NCBI GenBank assembly: GCA_019425655.1 | Contig: NQWY01033934.1 | Coordinates: 62,001-126,000 of the forward strand | Reading direction: 5' to 3' | Length of the DNA stretch: 64,000 nucleotides | Source of the DNA: Rhizophagus prolifer | Taxonomy: Eukaryota; Glomeromycota; Glomeromycetes; Glomerales; Glomeraceae | In this document: piece after piece, positions 1 to 8,434 of the stretch | Layout: every line of letters starts with the position of its first letter | How positions within the stretch are numbered: position 1 is the first letter of the stretch | Position numbers and translations under genes: made by a program | The notes under the pieces: model-generated | Seen by the model: only the letters and a program-made list of their open reading frames with translations | Databases searched by the model: none | What the model was told of the DNA's origin: nothing

Positions 1-1
1 A

Positions 2-274
2 AGTCAGTTGAAAAAAGTCCGTCCGGGTCAACCAGTGACACTGACTTCAGATTTATACGGTGATGACGTTGAATACCACGGCAAAGTGGTAGGCTTCTCT
101 GGTGGTACAGGCTCTGCCTTTGCCTTAATTCCGGCTCAAAATGCAACAGGTAACTGGATTAAAGTGGTTCAACGCTTACCGGTTCGTATTGCACTTGACC
201 CGAAAGAACTTGCTGAACACCCACTACGTGTTGGCTTGTCGATGGAAGCAAAAGTCGACTTATCTGCGAAGTAA
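2..274 (+). CDS. emrA: EmrA-type membrane fusion protein, C-terminal part (cut by window start)
   Basis: Only the last 91 codons are present; the reading frame is open from the first bases of the window, so the start lies upstream. The segment has the QLKKVRPGQPV turn followed by an acidic residue/Tyr-rich strand, the pattern of the last beta domain of HlyD/EmrA-family periplasmic adaptors. These proteins link an inner-membrane pump to an outer-membrane channel. The stop is 6 bases before the EmrB-like gene, so the two are almost certainly one operon and one drug efflux system. Family assignment rests on the short tail plus the neighbour. Confidence 0.8.
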   Translation, partial: SQLKKVRPGQPVTLTSDLYGDDVEYHGKVVGFSGGTGSAFALIPAQNATGNWIKVVQRLPVRIALDPKELAEHPLRVGLSMEAKVDLSAK

Positions 275-280
275 ACGCTT

Positions 281-1804
281 ATGAAAACGCAAACACCTTT
301 TGCCGAGTTAAGCGGTGGCCGTTTACTACTGGCAGCGTTTGTTATTGCCTTGTCGAACTTTATGGTCGTACTTGATACGACCATTGCCAACGTTTCTGTA
401 CCACATATTACCGGTAATCTTGCTGTTTCAAGTACACAAGGGACATGGGTTGTTACGTCATATGCAGTTGCAGAAGCGATTTGTGTACCTTTAACAGGCT
501 GGCTTGCGGGCCGCTTTGGAACGGTACGGGTCTTTATCTTTGGGTTAATTGGCTTTACGGTCTTTTCTTTCCTGTGCGGTTTAGCAACATCGTTAGAGAT
601 GTTGGTATTTTTCCGTATTGGACAGGGCCTTTGTGGCGGTCCACTTATGCCACTCAGTCAAACCTTGCTTATGCGTATTTTCCCTCAGGAAAAACATGCA
701 CAGGCCATGGGTCTATGGGCAATGACTACCGTCGTGGGGCCAATTTTAGGACCAATTTTAGGCGGTCTGATTAGTGACAACTTGTCTTGGCATTGGATCT
801 TCTTTATTAACTTACCTGTCGGTATTGTCTGTGTATTAGCAGCAATGCGCTTGTTAAGAGTGGCTGAAACAGAAACCATCTCTTTAAAAATTGATACGGT
901 TGGTTTAGGACTGTTGGTACTTTGGATTGGTGCGCTACAACTCATGCTCGACTTAGGGCACGAACGCGACTGGTTTAATAGTACCAGCATTGTGGTGTTA
1001 GGCTTAACTGCCGCCATTGGCTTTGTGGTGTTCCTGATATGGGAACTCACCGACAAGCACCCCGTCGTGGATGTGAAAGTCTTTAGGCATAGGGGCTTTG
1101 CCATATCGGTACTGGCCTTGTCGCTTGGCTTTGGCGCGTTCTTTGGCAGTATTGTACTGATTCCACAGTGGCTGCAAATGAACCTTTCCTATACCGCGAC
1201 GTGGGCCGGTTATTTAACCGCAACCATGGGCTTTGGTAGTTTGACCATGTCACCGATTGTGGCAAAGCTCTCGACCAAACATGACCCGCGAGCACTTGCA
1301 AGTTTTGGTTTGATTTTACTGGGTATAGTGACCTTAATGCGGGCATTCTGGACCACAGATGCCGACTTTATGTCACTGGCTTGGCCGCAAATCCTGCAAG
1401 GTTTTGCTGTACCGTTCTTCTTTATTCCACTGTCCAACATTGCACTTGGTTCGGTACTCCAGCAAGAAATTGCATCTGCTGCGGGCCTCATGAACTTCTT
1501 AAGAACCATGGCAGGGGCGATTGGTGCTTCAATTGCAGTGACAGTCTGGGACGACCACGCTAAAGTTGCCCGTAGTGAAATGGTATCAAACCTGAACCCA
1601 ACTGAAGTACAAAACAACCTTCTGCAAAATGGTTTTACGACTGATTCGACCTTAGGAATCATTTCTAACCTTGTCGATAAAGAAGCCATTACCATGTCGG
1701 CAAACCATGTATTTTTGCTATTTGCGATTGTATTTGTCTTTGCGGGATTAGTGATTTGGCTGTGTCCAAAACCCAAACAGGTCAGCGGCATGCCTTCTCA
1801 CTAA
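281..1804 (+). CDS. emrB: DHA2-family MFS multidrug exporter (EmrB-like)
   Basis: A 507-residue hydrophobic protein of the usual length for the 14-helix DHA2 (EmrB/QacA) family. The first helix carries the family's motif (NFMVVLDTTIANVSVPHI), followed by a QGTWVVTSYAVAEA segment and the GxLxGPxLGG-type motif C (VVGPILGPILGGLIS), all diagnostic of proton-driven drug antiporters. It would export hydrophobic compounds across the inner membrane together with the adaptor encoded just upstream. A strong hairpin terminator follows the stop, closing the operon. The exact substrates cannot be read from sequence. Confidence 0.92.
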   Translation: MKTQTPFAELSGGRLLLAAFVIALSNFMVVLDTTIANVSVPHITGNLAVSSTQGTWVVTSYAVAEAICVPLTGWLAGRFGTVRVFIFGLIGFTVFSFLCGLATSLEMLVFFRIGQGLCGGPLMPLSQTLLMRIFPQEKHAQAMGLWAMTTVVGPILGPILGGLISDNLSWHWIFFINLPVGIVCVLAAMRLLRVAETETISLKIDTVGLGLLVLWIGALQLMLDLGHERDWFNSTSIVVLGLTAAIGFVVFLIWELTDKHPVVDVKVFRHRGFAISVLALSLGFGAFFGSIVLIPQWLQMNLSYTATWAGYLTATMGFGSLTMSPIVAKLSTKHDPRALASFGLILLGIVTLMRAFWTTDADFMSLAWPQILQGFAVPFFFIPLSNIALGSVLQQEIASAAGLMNFLRTMAGAIGASIAVTVWDDHAKVARSEMVSNLNPTEVQNNLLQNGFTTDSTLGIISNLVDKEAITMSANHVFLLFAIVFVFAGLVIWLCPKPKQVSGMPSH

Positions 1805-1810
1805 ACATAA

Positions 1811-1840
1811 AAAAAGCATCTCTTCGGAGGTGCTTTTTTT
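1811..1840 (+). terminator. Rho-independent terminator after emrB-like gene
   Basis: Nine-base stem AAGCATCTC / GAGGTGCTT (one G-T pair) around a TTCG loop, followed by a run of T residues, seven bases after the emrB-like stop. Confidence 0.9.
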
Positions 1841-2108
1841 AGGCTTACTAAAAAATGAGTGAATTTATAAATAGCAGATTTCATCTACATTTAAAGAAAT
1901 AAAACATGCCAGAGTTGAGCAAATCAGTTATAAAAGAGTGTGATATCAAGCAAGGAGGCATAACACAGGGCACAGCATAAATAGCTTTAATCATTTAATA
2001 TTATTAAAACTTTATTTTTATCAAAGATTAAAAAACTGAAGACCTGAAAACAAAGAAGCTTGCATGGCAATTGCATGGATAGGCAGGCGTATATATTGGA
2101 GTTATCAC
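1841..2108. other. Intergenic region before gamma-glutamyltransferase
   Basis: About 270 AT-rich bases with no convincing reading frame. It must hold the promoter of the gamma-glutamyltransferase gene, but no clear -35/-10 pair can be singled out. Confidence 0.4.
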
Positions 2109-4091
2109 GTGAATAAAAGATATTCATTTTTGTTCAGTAGTTTATTAGCAGTCGGTTTATTACAAGGATGTGGAGATGATTCTTCAGATCAGCCCAAGGA
2201 TGATTCAAATACAACCCCGCCCAATTTAATTGTAGATAATGACCCCACCAGTTGTAGCAAACTGGCACAAGACGGTTCAAGCGTGGTGGTCGGTTCAAAC
2301 CAAAATGGTGACCCAGCAGCGCCAGAGGGTGCATCGGGTTATAGACTCGGTAACACGGTTAAATACGCAGATAAATATATGGTGGTGGCAAACACACCAC
2401 TTGCGGTAAAAGCAGGTTGTGATGTTTTAAGAGCAGGTGGTAGCGCAGTCGATGCAGCCGTAGCGGTACAAGCGGTGCTGGGGTTAGTCGAGCCACAGTC
2501 GAGCACCATTGCCGGTAGTGGCTTTATGATGTATTACGACGCTAAAACCAAACAGGTTACGGCTTATGATGGCCGCGAAACCGCACCTGCCGCAGCCAAC
2601 GAATTTTATTTAATTCGCCAAGATATATATGATCCAAATTCACCTGCACCAGTACCAAGTGCGCGACGTAGTGGTCGCTCGATTGGTGTGCCGGGTGTGA
2701 TGCGTTTGCTTGAACAAGCGCAACAGGAACATGGCAAACTCAAATGGAATCAGCTTTTTGGTGAAGCGATTGGATTGGCTGACAACGGTTTCCGTATACC
2801 AGGACGTTTGGCAGATGCAATTGCAAGTAATGCAAGCAGCTTAGCACTCGATACAAATGCAATGGCAACCTATTTCTACCCAGATGGTTCACCACGTAAA
2901 GTCGGCGAGACCATGACCAATAAAGCCTATGCTAGGACACTTGAAGCACTCGCTTCACAAGGGGCAAACGCACTGCACACGGGTCCAATTGCCCAAGCGA
3001 TTGTGGCAAAAGCAGGCCAAACACTAGGGGACGATCCAGCAAGAACTCCAATTACTCCAAGTTTGATGACTTTGCAGGATTTATCGAACTATCAGGTTAA
3101 AAAACGCGACCCGATTTGTACGACGTATCGTGACCGTTACTATGTATGTACCATGCCGCCTCCATCTTCGGGAGGGATTGCGGTTGCGCAAACACTGGGT
3201 ATTTTAGAAAACTTTGATATGTCGCTGTATCCACCTAAAAACCCTGAAAATGAAGGCGGTGTGCCCGATGTGATGGGCGTGCATTTAGTATCTGAGGCAG
3301 AGCGTTTGGCCTATGCCGACCGTGACAAATATGTCGCAGATACCGACTTTGTTCGTTTGCCGGCACAGGGTATTCCAAGTTTTATTGATAAAAACTACTT
3401 GAAGCAGCGTGCAGCACTGATTAACCCGAACCAAAGTATGGGCGTAGCACCAGCAGGTAATTTCAATACAGCGGCAGGTGTAGATACCACTGTTGAACAT
3501 GGCACAACTCAGTTCACGATAGTAGATGCCTATGGCAATGTGGTTTCAATGACATCGACTGTTGAATCGAGCATGGGTTCTTTCCACATGGTGGATGGTT
3601 TCTTGCTGTCGAACCAGTTAACTGACTTTAGCGCGAATCCTTATGACAGCACTGGGGCGCTGGTTGCCAACCGTGTAGAAGGCGGCAAACGTCCACGCAG
3701 TACTATGGCGCCAACCTTAGTGTTTAAGGGCACCACGCCAGATGAATTTTATATGGCAACAGGTTCACCAGGTGGCGGTACCATCATTCAATATGTGGTT
3801 AAAACTTTGGTGGGTGCATTGGATTGGAACTTAAATGCACAGCAGGCCACTTCACTTGTAAACTTTGGCGCAACCAATAGTAAAAACACCAATATTGATA
3901 GCTCGAATGTACAGCTTTCCTTAGTTGACCTGATTGAAGGCTTAAAAGCAAAAGGGCATGGCATATCGAACACTGCGCAAACCAGTGGTATTTCAACGAT
4001 TATGAAAGTAAATATAAATAATCAAAGTAAATACGCAGGTGGGGTAGACCCACGCCGTGAAGGGATTGTGTTAGGCAATGGTGCTTTATAG
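2109..4091 (+). CDS. ggt: Gamma-glutamyltransferase, lipoprotein type
   Basis: N-terminal nucleophile hydrolase that cleaves or transfers the gamma-glutamyl group of glutathione and related peptides, outside the cytoplasm. The GTG at 2109 is preferred over the longer frame from 2064: it has GGAG seven bases upstream and starts a clean lipoprotein signal ending in LLQGC. The self-cleavage/nucleophile Thr is about residue 466 in HGTTQFTIVD. The SSMGSF and GSPGGGTII oxyanion segments and a family-typical large-subunit start (GGSAVDAAVA) are present. At 660 residues it is slightly longer than the E. coli enzyme because of a low-complexity linker after the lipid-attachment Cys. The lipobox suggests membrane anchoring rather than free periplasmic enzyme. 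Confidence 0.93.
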   Translation: MNKRYSFLFSSLLAVGLLQGCGDDSSDQPKDDSNTTPPNLIVDNDPTSCSKLAQDGSSVVVGSNQNGDPAAPEGASGYRLGNTVKYADKYMVVANTPLAVKAGCDVLRAGGSAVDAAVAVQAVLGLVEPQSSTIAGSGFMMYYDAKTKQVTAYDGRETAPAAANEFYLIRQDIYDPNSPAPVPSARRSGRSIGVPGVMRLLEQAQQEHGKLKWNQLFGEAIGLADNGFRIPGRLADAIASNASSLALDTNAMATYFYPDGSPRKVGETMTNKAYARTLEALASQGANALHTGPIAQAIVAKAGQTLGDDPARTPITPSLMTLQDLSNYQVKKRDPICTTYRDRYYVCTMPPPSSGGIAVAQTLGILENFDMSLYPPKNPENEGGVPDVMGVHLVSEAERLAYADRDKYVADTDFVRLPAQGIPSFIDKNYLKQRAALINPNQSMGVAPAGNFNTAAGVDTTVEHGTTQFTIVDAYGNVVSMTSTVESSMGSFHMVDGFLLSNQLTDFSANPYDSTGALVANRVEGGKRPRSTMAPTLVFKGTTPDEFYMATGSPGGGTIIQYVVKTLVGALDWNLNAQQATSLVNFGATNSKNTNIDSSNVQLSLVDLIEGLKAKGHGISNTAQTSGISTIMKVNINNQSKYAGGVDPRREGIVLGNGAL

Positions 4092-4100
4092 GCCAAACTT

Positions 4101-4130
4101 AAAAAAGCTGTCATTTTTGGCAGCTTTTTT
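4101..4130 (+). terminator. Rho-independent terminator after ggt
   Basis: Stem AAAGCTGTC / GGCAGCTTT (one G-T pair) with an ATTTTT loop and a T-run, ten bases after the ggt stop. Confidence 0.88.
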
Positions 4131-4228
4131 TATGAGGGGCCTTGAAAAAAACAAAAGGCACTCAATTATGTAAGTATGTTCATCAGTGGCAGACTGTTGA
4201 TAAAATGCACAGCATTTTATTTTAGTTA

Positions 4229-4237
4229 TGCTATGAT
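4229..4237 (+). promoter_or_regulatory. Probable extended -10 element of ssrA
   Basis: TGCTATGAT matches an extended -10 (TG-n-TATGAT) placed about 15 bases before the mature tmRNA 5' end. No good -35 is visible at the right spacing, which fits an extended -10 promoter. Inference from pattern only. Confidence 0.5.
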
Positions 4238-4251
4238 GTGCAGACATTCAT

Positions 4252-4611
4252 GGGGATGTTATTGGCTTCGACGCCGGTGATGAAACTCATAGATGCATGC
4301 CGAGAGCGCATTTTCTCTCGTAAATAAAATTTGCATTTAAATAGTCGCAAACGACGAAACTTACGCTCTAGCTGCCTAAGGGCCGCTTGTCCGCTTCCTA
4401 GAATACTTGTGGTCTGGGAACCCGACTGAAGCGCACGCACACAAGTCCGTATAGAGTCAAGCCTCGGGGCTTTATACCAAACTTAGAGGATCGCACCTTG
4501 TACCCTGTTCGTCGGGTCACTTGGTGTTAAAACAATAGACGATATCTAAGCATGTAGTATTCTCGAGCGTAGTGCTGGCGGACGCGGGTTCAACTCCCGC
4601 CATCTCCACCA
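4252..4611 (+). ncRNA. ssrA: tmRNA (transfer-messenger RNA)
   Basis: Rescues stalled ribosomes and tags the unfinished protein for degradation. The 5' end GGGGATG pairs with the 3' CATCTCC before the CCA end, forming the tRNA-like acceptor stem (one G-U pair), and the 3' part carries the T-arm with GTTCAACTC. The tag reading frame runs at 4347-4379, giving ANDETYALAA then TAA, the Acinetobacter form of the tag; the first codon is GCA as usual. Length of 360 bases is normal. The 3' end is a classic integration site for mobile DNA, and a decayed duplicate of this end lies at 6651-6732. Confidence 0.98.
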
Positions 4612-4618
4612 AGATTCG

Positions 4619-4652
4619 AAAAAGCCCTGAAACGAAAGTTTCGGGGTTTTTT
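4619..4652 (+). terminator. Rho-independent terminator after ssrA
   Basis: Stem CCTGAAAC / GTTTCGGG around GAAA with a long T-run. The same hairpin recurs in altered form at 6701-6732. Confidence 0.9.
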
Positions 4653-4825
4653 TATTGGCTGTAAGTTTTTAATATTTTGATTATTCTAGACTAAATATTA
4701 ATAGAGTAGTTAATGATGATTTATTTATAATGAGTAGAAATATTTTAAGGGACGTTATGTCATCTTTTTTTAATTAATAGATACATTAATGCCTTTTTTA
4801 TAAAGAAGTAAGTTAGAGGTAATAA

Positions 4826-6640
4826 ATGTTAAGTGCAAATAAAGAGAAAATTCAGTCATTTTTAATGGGGAGCAGTCAATATCATATTCCATTCTTTCAA
4901 AGGCCATATGTATGGAAAATTGAAAATTGGCAGGAATTTATTGAAAGTGTAATTGAGCAAACTGAAATGGCTGGTGATTCTGAATCAGAACATTTCATTG
5001 GCACAATTATAGTTCAACAAAAAGAATCAACTAAAATTGGTGCAATTGAATATGATCTAGTGGATGGACAACAACGATTAACAACAATTTGTTTACTGTT
5101 AAAAGCTATTCAAGATCTTGCTCAAAAAGAAGCAACAAAGAATTGGATACAAACTCTACTAACTTTCACTGACAGTGAAGCTGAATTGTGTCCGCGAATT
5201 ATTCATAGTAGAAAAGATGTAGAACTTTTCGAATCTATATTATTTGATGCTAGTCATAATGAAAAAAGTTGGAAAGATTTTGAAAAGTTATCAAAAGATC
5301 AATGGGATGATTATTTTAATAAAGCTTTAGAACATAAAACAGTTTTAGGCTGTTATCTATATTTTAGAAATGCTGTGAATAAATATTTAAACTCTAAAAA
5401 TATAGATATAGATACTCAAGATCAATTAATTAAAAAAATTGTCCAAACAATTCTAATTAAATTACCTGTAATACATATGGCGTTATCAAAAAAAGATGAT
5501 GTTCAAGAGATATTCGATACGATCAACTCTCAAGGTGTTAAACTAACGACAGCTGAACTGTTGAAAAACTTTTTATTCAAAAATAATGAAAAATCAATAA
5601 AGCTATATCAAGAGAATTGGTACTCTATTTTTGAAGCTAATGAAGATGATATCGAATTTTGGTCATCAGATCGTACATCGGGCCGTATGCGTCGATCAAC
5701 TATGGAGTTGTTTTTATATAGTTATCTTGTTATCACGAAAGAAAGCACCGTAAAGCTTGAAAAGCTATTTAGAGAGTATAAAAATCTTATCAAACAGAAA
5801 AATCAGGATGAACTTGTTGCTTTGATAAAAGATCTGAAACAACATGCCGAGGTCTATCGACAAATTCCTGATGGAATTGACTTACGTGCTTTATCTTATG
5901 GGGAATATAAAAAGCGTTTTTTCCAAATTGCTTCGGAATTCGATATTACGACTATAATGCCTTTAATGCTATTTATTATGAAACAAGTAAAGGATGAAGC
6001 AGAACTTAAAAAGATATTAAAAGTTCTGGAATCGTACATAGCAAGACGTACAATCTGTAAGATGACGACTAAAAACTATAACAACTTGTTTTTAAGTTTA
6101 TTGGTAGAAGTAAAAAAATGGGACACTATTACTAGTGAACGATTTTTGAATAAACTCCTTACTTATAAAGAAGATACTAATATTTTTCCTAGTGATGAGC
6201 AAGTTAGGAAAGCAATATTTAATAAAGCACTGATTAATAAATATACCCGTGAAGTTTTATATATCATCTCTTTATATGATTTAAGTGATCCTAAAGTTGA
6301 TAATCATGTTCTATCATTAGATGGTTTTTCTTTAGAGCATCTGATGCCAAAAAAATGGCAGAATAATTGGGATATACCTGAAACGAAAGAGTTAATTGAT
6401 CAAAACAATTATAAGCTTTTGACATTAGGGAACTTGGCTTTGATAAAAGGTACATTAAACTCTAAATTGCGTGATGCAGCTTGGTCTTCTAAGCGTAAAG
6501 ATTTAGATACCTACTCAACACTAAAACGAACTAGAGAATGTTTAGATAAAGAAATCTGGGATGTAAAGCAGATTGATGAGCGTTCTCATAGCCTTTTTAA
6601 AGCTATCATGCAAATTTGGCCGAAAGAATTATTAGTTTAG
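4826..6640 (+). CDS. DUF262/DUF1524 protein, GmrSD-like type IV restriction enzyme
   Basis: A 604-residue single polypeptide with the two domains of GmrSD-type modified-DNA restriction enzymes. The N-terminal DUF262 (ParB-like fold) shows IPFFQRPYVW, FIGTIIVQQ and the nucleotide-binding DGQQRLTT. The C-terminal DUF1524 HNH-type domain shows LEHLMPKKW and then LGNLALIKGTLNSKL. Known relatives cut DNA containing modified cytosine, using NTP; whether this one does is inferred. It is strongly AT-rich compared with flanking core genes, stands alone, and lies between the true 3' end of ssrA and a decayed copy of it, as expected for cargo of an element integrated at ssrA. Start is the first ATG, with AGAGG upstream. 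Confidence 0.85.
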   Translation: MLSANKEKIQSFLMGSSQYHIPFFQRPYVWKIENWQEFIESVIEQTEMAGDSESEHFIGTIIVQQKESTKIGAIEYDLVDGQQRLTTICLLLKAIQDLAQKEATKNWIQTLLTFTDSEAELCPRIIHSRKDVELFESILFDASHNEKSWKDFEKLSKDQWDDYFNKALEHKTVLGCYLYFRNAVNKYLNSKNIDIDTQDQLIKKIVQTILIKLPVIHMALSKKDDVQEIFDTINSQGVKLTTAELLKNFLFKNNEKSIKLYQENWYSIFEANEDDIEFWSSDRTSGRMRRSTMELFLYSYLVITKESTVKLEKLFREYKNLIKQKNQDELVALIKDLKQHAEVYRQIPDGIDLRALSYGEYKKRFFQIASEFDITTIMPLMLFIMKQVKDEAELKKILKVLESYIARRTICKMTTKNYNNLFLSLLVEVKKWDTITSERFLNKLLTYKEDTNIFPSDEQVRKAIFNKALINKYTREVLYIISLYDLSDPKVDNHVLSLDGFSLEHLMPKKWQNNWDIPETKELIDQNNYKLLTLGNLALIKGTLNSKLRDAAWSSKRKDLDTYSTLKRTRECLDKEIWDVKQIDERSHSLFKAIMQIWPKELLV

Positions 6641-6650
6641 CATTATTGAT

Positions 6651-6732
6651 GTGGTAGAGGAGGTGAGTCAACTCCCCCTTATTTCCACCAAAATTTGTGA
6701 AAAGCCCTGAAAAGTAAGTTTCGGGGTTTTTT
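6651..6732 (+). repeat. Degenerate duplicate of the ssrA 3' end and terminator (att-site remnant)
   Basis: The 40 bases at 6651-6690 align to the last 40 of ssrA (4572-4611), sharing TCAACTCCC and TTTCCACCA/TCTCCACCA ends. The match continues into the terminator with AAAAGCCCTGAAA and AAGTTTCGGGGTTTTTT. The T-arm pairing is lost, so it is not functional tmRNA. A repeat of the tmRNA end on the far side of a cargo gene is what integration at ssrA leaves as attR. The hairpin may still terminate the DUF262 gene. Confidence 0.8.
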
Positions 6733-6903
6733 CTTTTTAAAGATTTAAATTATTAAGTTAATTAAAGAGTATATTCTTTAATTAACTTAATAATTAGTAG
6801 AATGATTATATTTTTAATCTAAATAAAATTATATAATTTTAAAAGATAGGGACTTATATTAAATTTAAGTAATAATTAACATGGTGTTTAAGAGTTTTGT
6901 TTT

Positions 6904-7884
6904 ATGTATAGTAATAATTTAGAAAGTGTAGTTTTTAACAGACATTTGCGTTCAAAAGCTGACGAATTGTTGATTATTACAGGTTACATCGGACCTGATC
7001 CTTTTGCTAAATTAAAAACTCTTCCCTTAGATTGCCAGGTCATTTACGGAATGTATGGTTCCGATAGTATAGGTGAGAAACTCCATAAATCTTTAGTAAA
7101 AATAAACTCTAGCTTAACAAATACAGATCTTTTCTATTCCCAAAGTGGTGTCCATGCAAAATGTTATTTGTGGAAAAAGAAAGGAATTATAGTAGATGCT
7201 CTTATTGGATCGGCCAATTTTTCAAGGAATGGTTTAGCTACCCCTGATCGAGAAGTTCTTGTAGAAGCTGATCCTTCAGTATTTTCTCAATTACAGGCTT
7301 ATTTTGATAAAATAATAAGCAATTCTATTCATTGCTCTTCTAGTTCAGTAAAGTTAAAAGTAAATAATTTATCTGCAAGAGTTGGAGTGGCAACGGACTG
7401 TAAGCTTTCTTTTTTAACGAAAACTAAAGGGATATTGGAAGTTCCTGCAAAGAGCGGATTAAATTGGGGAGTAAACTCATCAAAAATAGGAGGAACCTCT
7501 CATACCTCAGTAGGTGATGCTGAGATTAGAATTACTAAAAAAGCAATACAAAATTATCCTCATCTATTTCCTCCTAAAGTGGGCACCCCATCTAAACGCA
7601 CTGGTAAATTACAACGACAAAATGATGAGATAGAGTTAATTTGGGATGATGGAACAATTATGAAGGGATTATTAGAGCAAAATCTTACCATTGGAGATTT
7701 AATCTACCCGAAAGCTATATGTTCAAGTGATTCAAAGGCTGAGCTTGGCTTATATTTAAGAAAAAGAATAGGTGTATCAGATACTCATGTGATTACTAAA
7801 CGAGATTTAGAAAAATATGGCCGTACAGATGTTACTATTTCTTTGCAAGCGGAAGGAATATATTATATGGATTTTTCTGTTTAA
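6904..7884 (+). CDS. PLD-superfamily restriction endonuclease, NgoFVII-like
   Basis: A 326-residue protein with one HxK motif (H84, K86 in VHAKCYLW) followed by GSANFSRNGL with Asn105, the single-HKD arrangement of phospholipase D-type nucleases such as BfiI and the NgoFVII family; two chains would form one active site. The position next to C5 methyltransferases makes a restriction endonuclease the likely role. It is transcribed toward vsr, with only 8 bases between the two stop codons. The C-terminal part (about 170-326) has no motif I recognise and may bind DNA. AT-rich like the rest of the island. The specificity is unknown. Confidence 0.75.
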   Translation: MYSNNLESVVFNRHLRSKADELLIITGYIGPDPFAKLKTLPLDCQVIYGMYGSDSIGEKLHKSLVKINSSLTNTDLFYSQSGVHAKCYLWKKKGIIVDALIGSANFSRNGLATPDREVLVEADPSVFSQLQAYFDKIISNSIHCSSSSVKLKVNNLSARVGVATDCKLSFLTKTKGILEVPAKSGLNWGVNSSKIGGTSHTSVGDAEIRITKKAIQNYPHLFPPKVGTPSKRTGKLQRQNDEIELIWDDGTIMKGLLEQNLTIGDLIYPKAICSSDSKAELGLYLRKRIGVSDTHVITKRDLEKYGRTDVTISLQAEGIYYMDFSV

Positions 7885-7892
7885 GCATATAA

Positions 7893-8354
7893 TTATTCAT
7901 ATATTTTTGAACTTACCTCTAAAAAAACTTCAGAACCTTGTAACCAATTTGCAATCAATGTAATAACCTGTTCTGGGTTCCTGTTTTTCCCTCTAATACT
8001 ACATTCCCAAATAATTGCTATTCTCCAGTTCTTTTCTAATAAAGCTACTATGGCTTTATTATCATTAATTTGATTCCGAGCAATTTTCTGCTCCCAGAAA
8101 TCACTACGAGTGCCAGGTAATTTGAAAAGTGAGCAACCTTGGTGTCCATGCCAGAAGCATCCATTTATAAAAATAACTGCTTTATATTTAGCTAATACAA
8201 TATCTGGTTTACCTGGTAAATCTTTTACATGAACGCGAAAACGGAATCCTCTTCTGTGTAACAGACTACGAATAAGTAATTCAGGTTTTGTATTTTTGCT
8301 CCTTATTTTAGACATCATAATACTACGAGTTGTGCTATCTACAATGTCGACCAT
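7893..8354 (-). CDS. vsr: Very-short-patch repair endonuclease Vsr
   Basis: Nicks DNA 5' of the T in T:G mismatches that arise when 5-methylcytosine deaminates. The 153 residues match the normal Vsr length. Visible motifs are STTRSIMMSKIRSKNT at the N-terminus, catalytic D51 in GKPDIVL, GCFWHGH (C66, F67, W68, H69, H71), and WECSIRGK near the end, where Cys would complete the zinc site. The residue at the place of E. coli Thr63 is Ile, and the zinc-ligand spacing C66/H71/C74 is shifted by one. It is last in a leftward run behind two C5 methyltransferases, as expected for its role. Confidence 0.92.
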   Translation of the reverse strand: MVDIVDSTTRSIMMSKIRSKNTKPELLIRSLLHRRGFRFRVHVKDLPGKPDIVLAKYKAVIFINGCFWHGHQGCSLFKLPGTRSDFWEQKIARNQINDNKAIVALLEKNWRIAIIWECSIRGKNRNPEQVITLIANWLQGSEVFLEVSSKIYE

Positions 8355-8434
8355 AGGTTGCCTATTTCTTATAAAGAGATATTAACCATTTAAAAAAAGC
8401 CTTAAAAAAGTGTAAACAATAAAGTTGTAAAAAC

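Noticed and set aside
1210-1791. Long minus-strand open frame of 193 codons inside the emrB-like gene
   Set aside because: It is the antisense shadow of a clear transporter gene, with low-complexity composition and no ribosome site.
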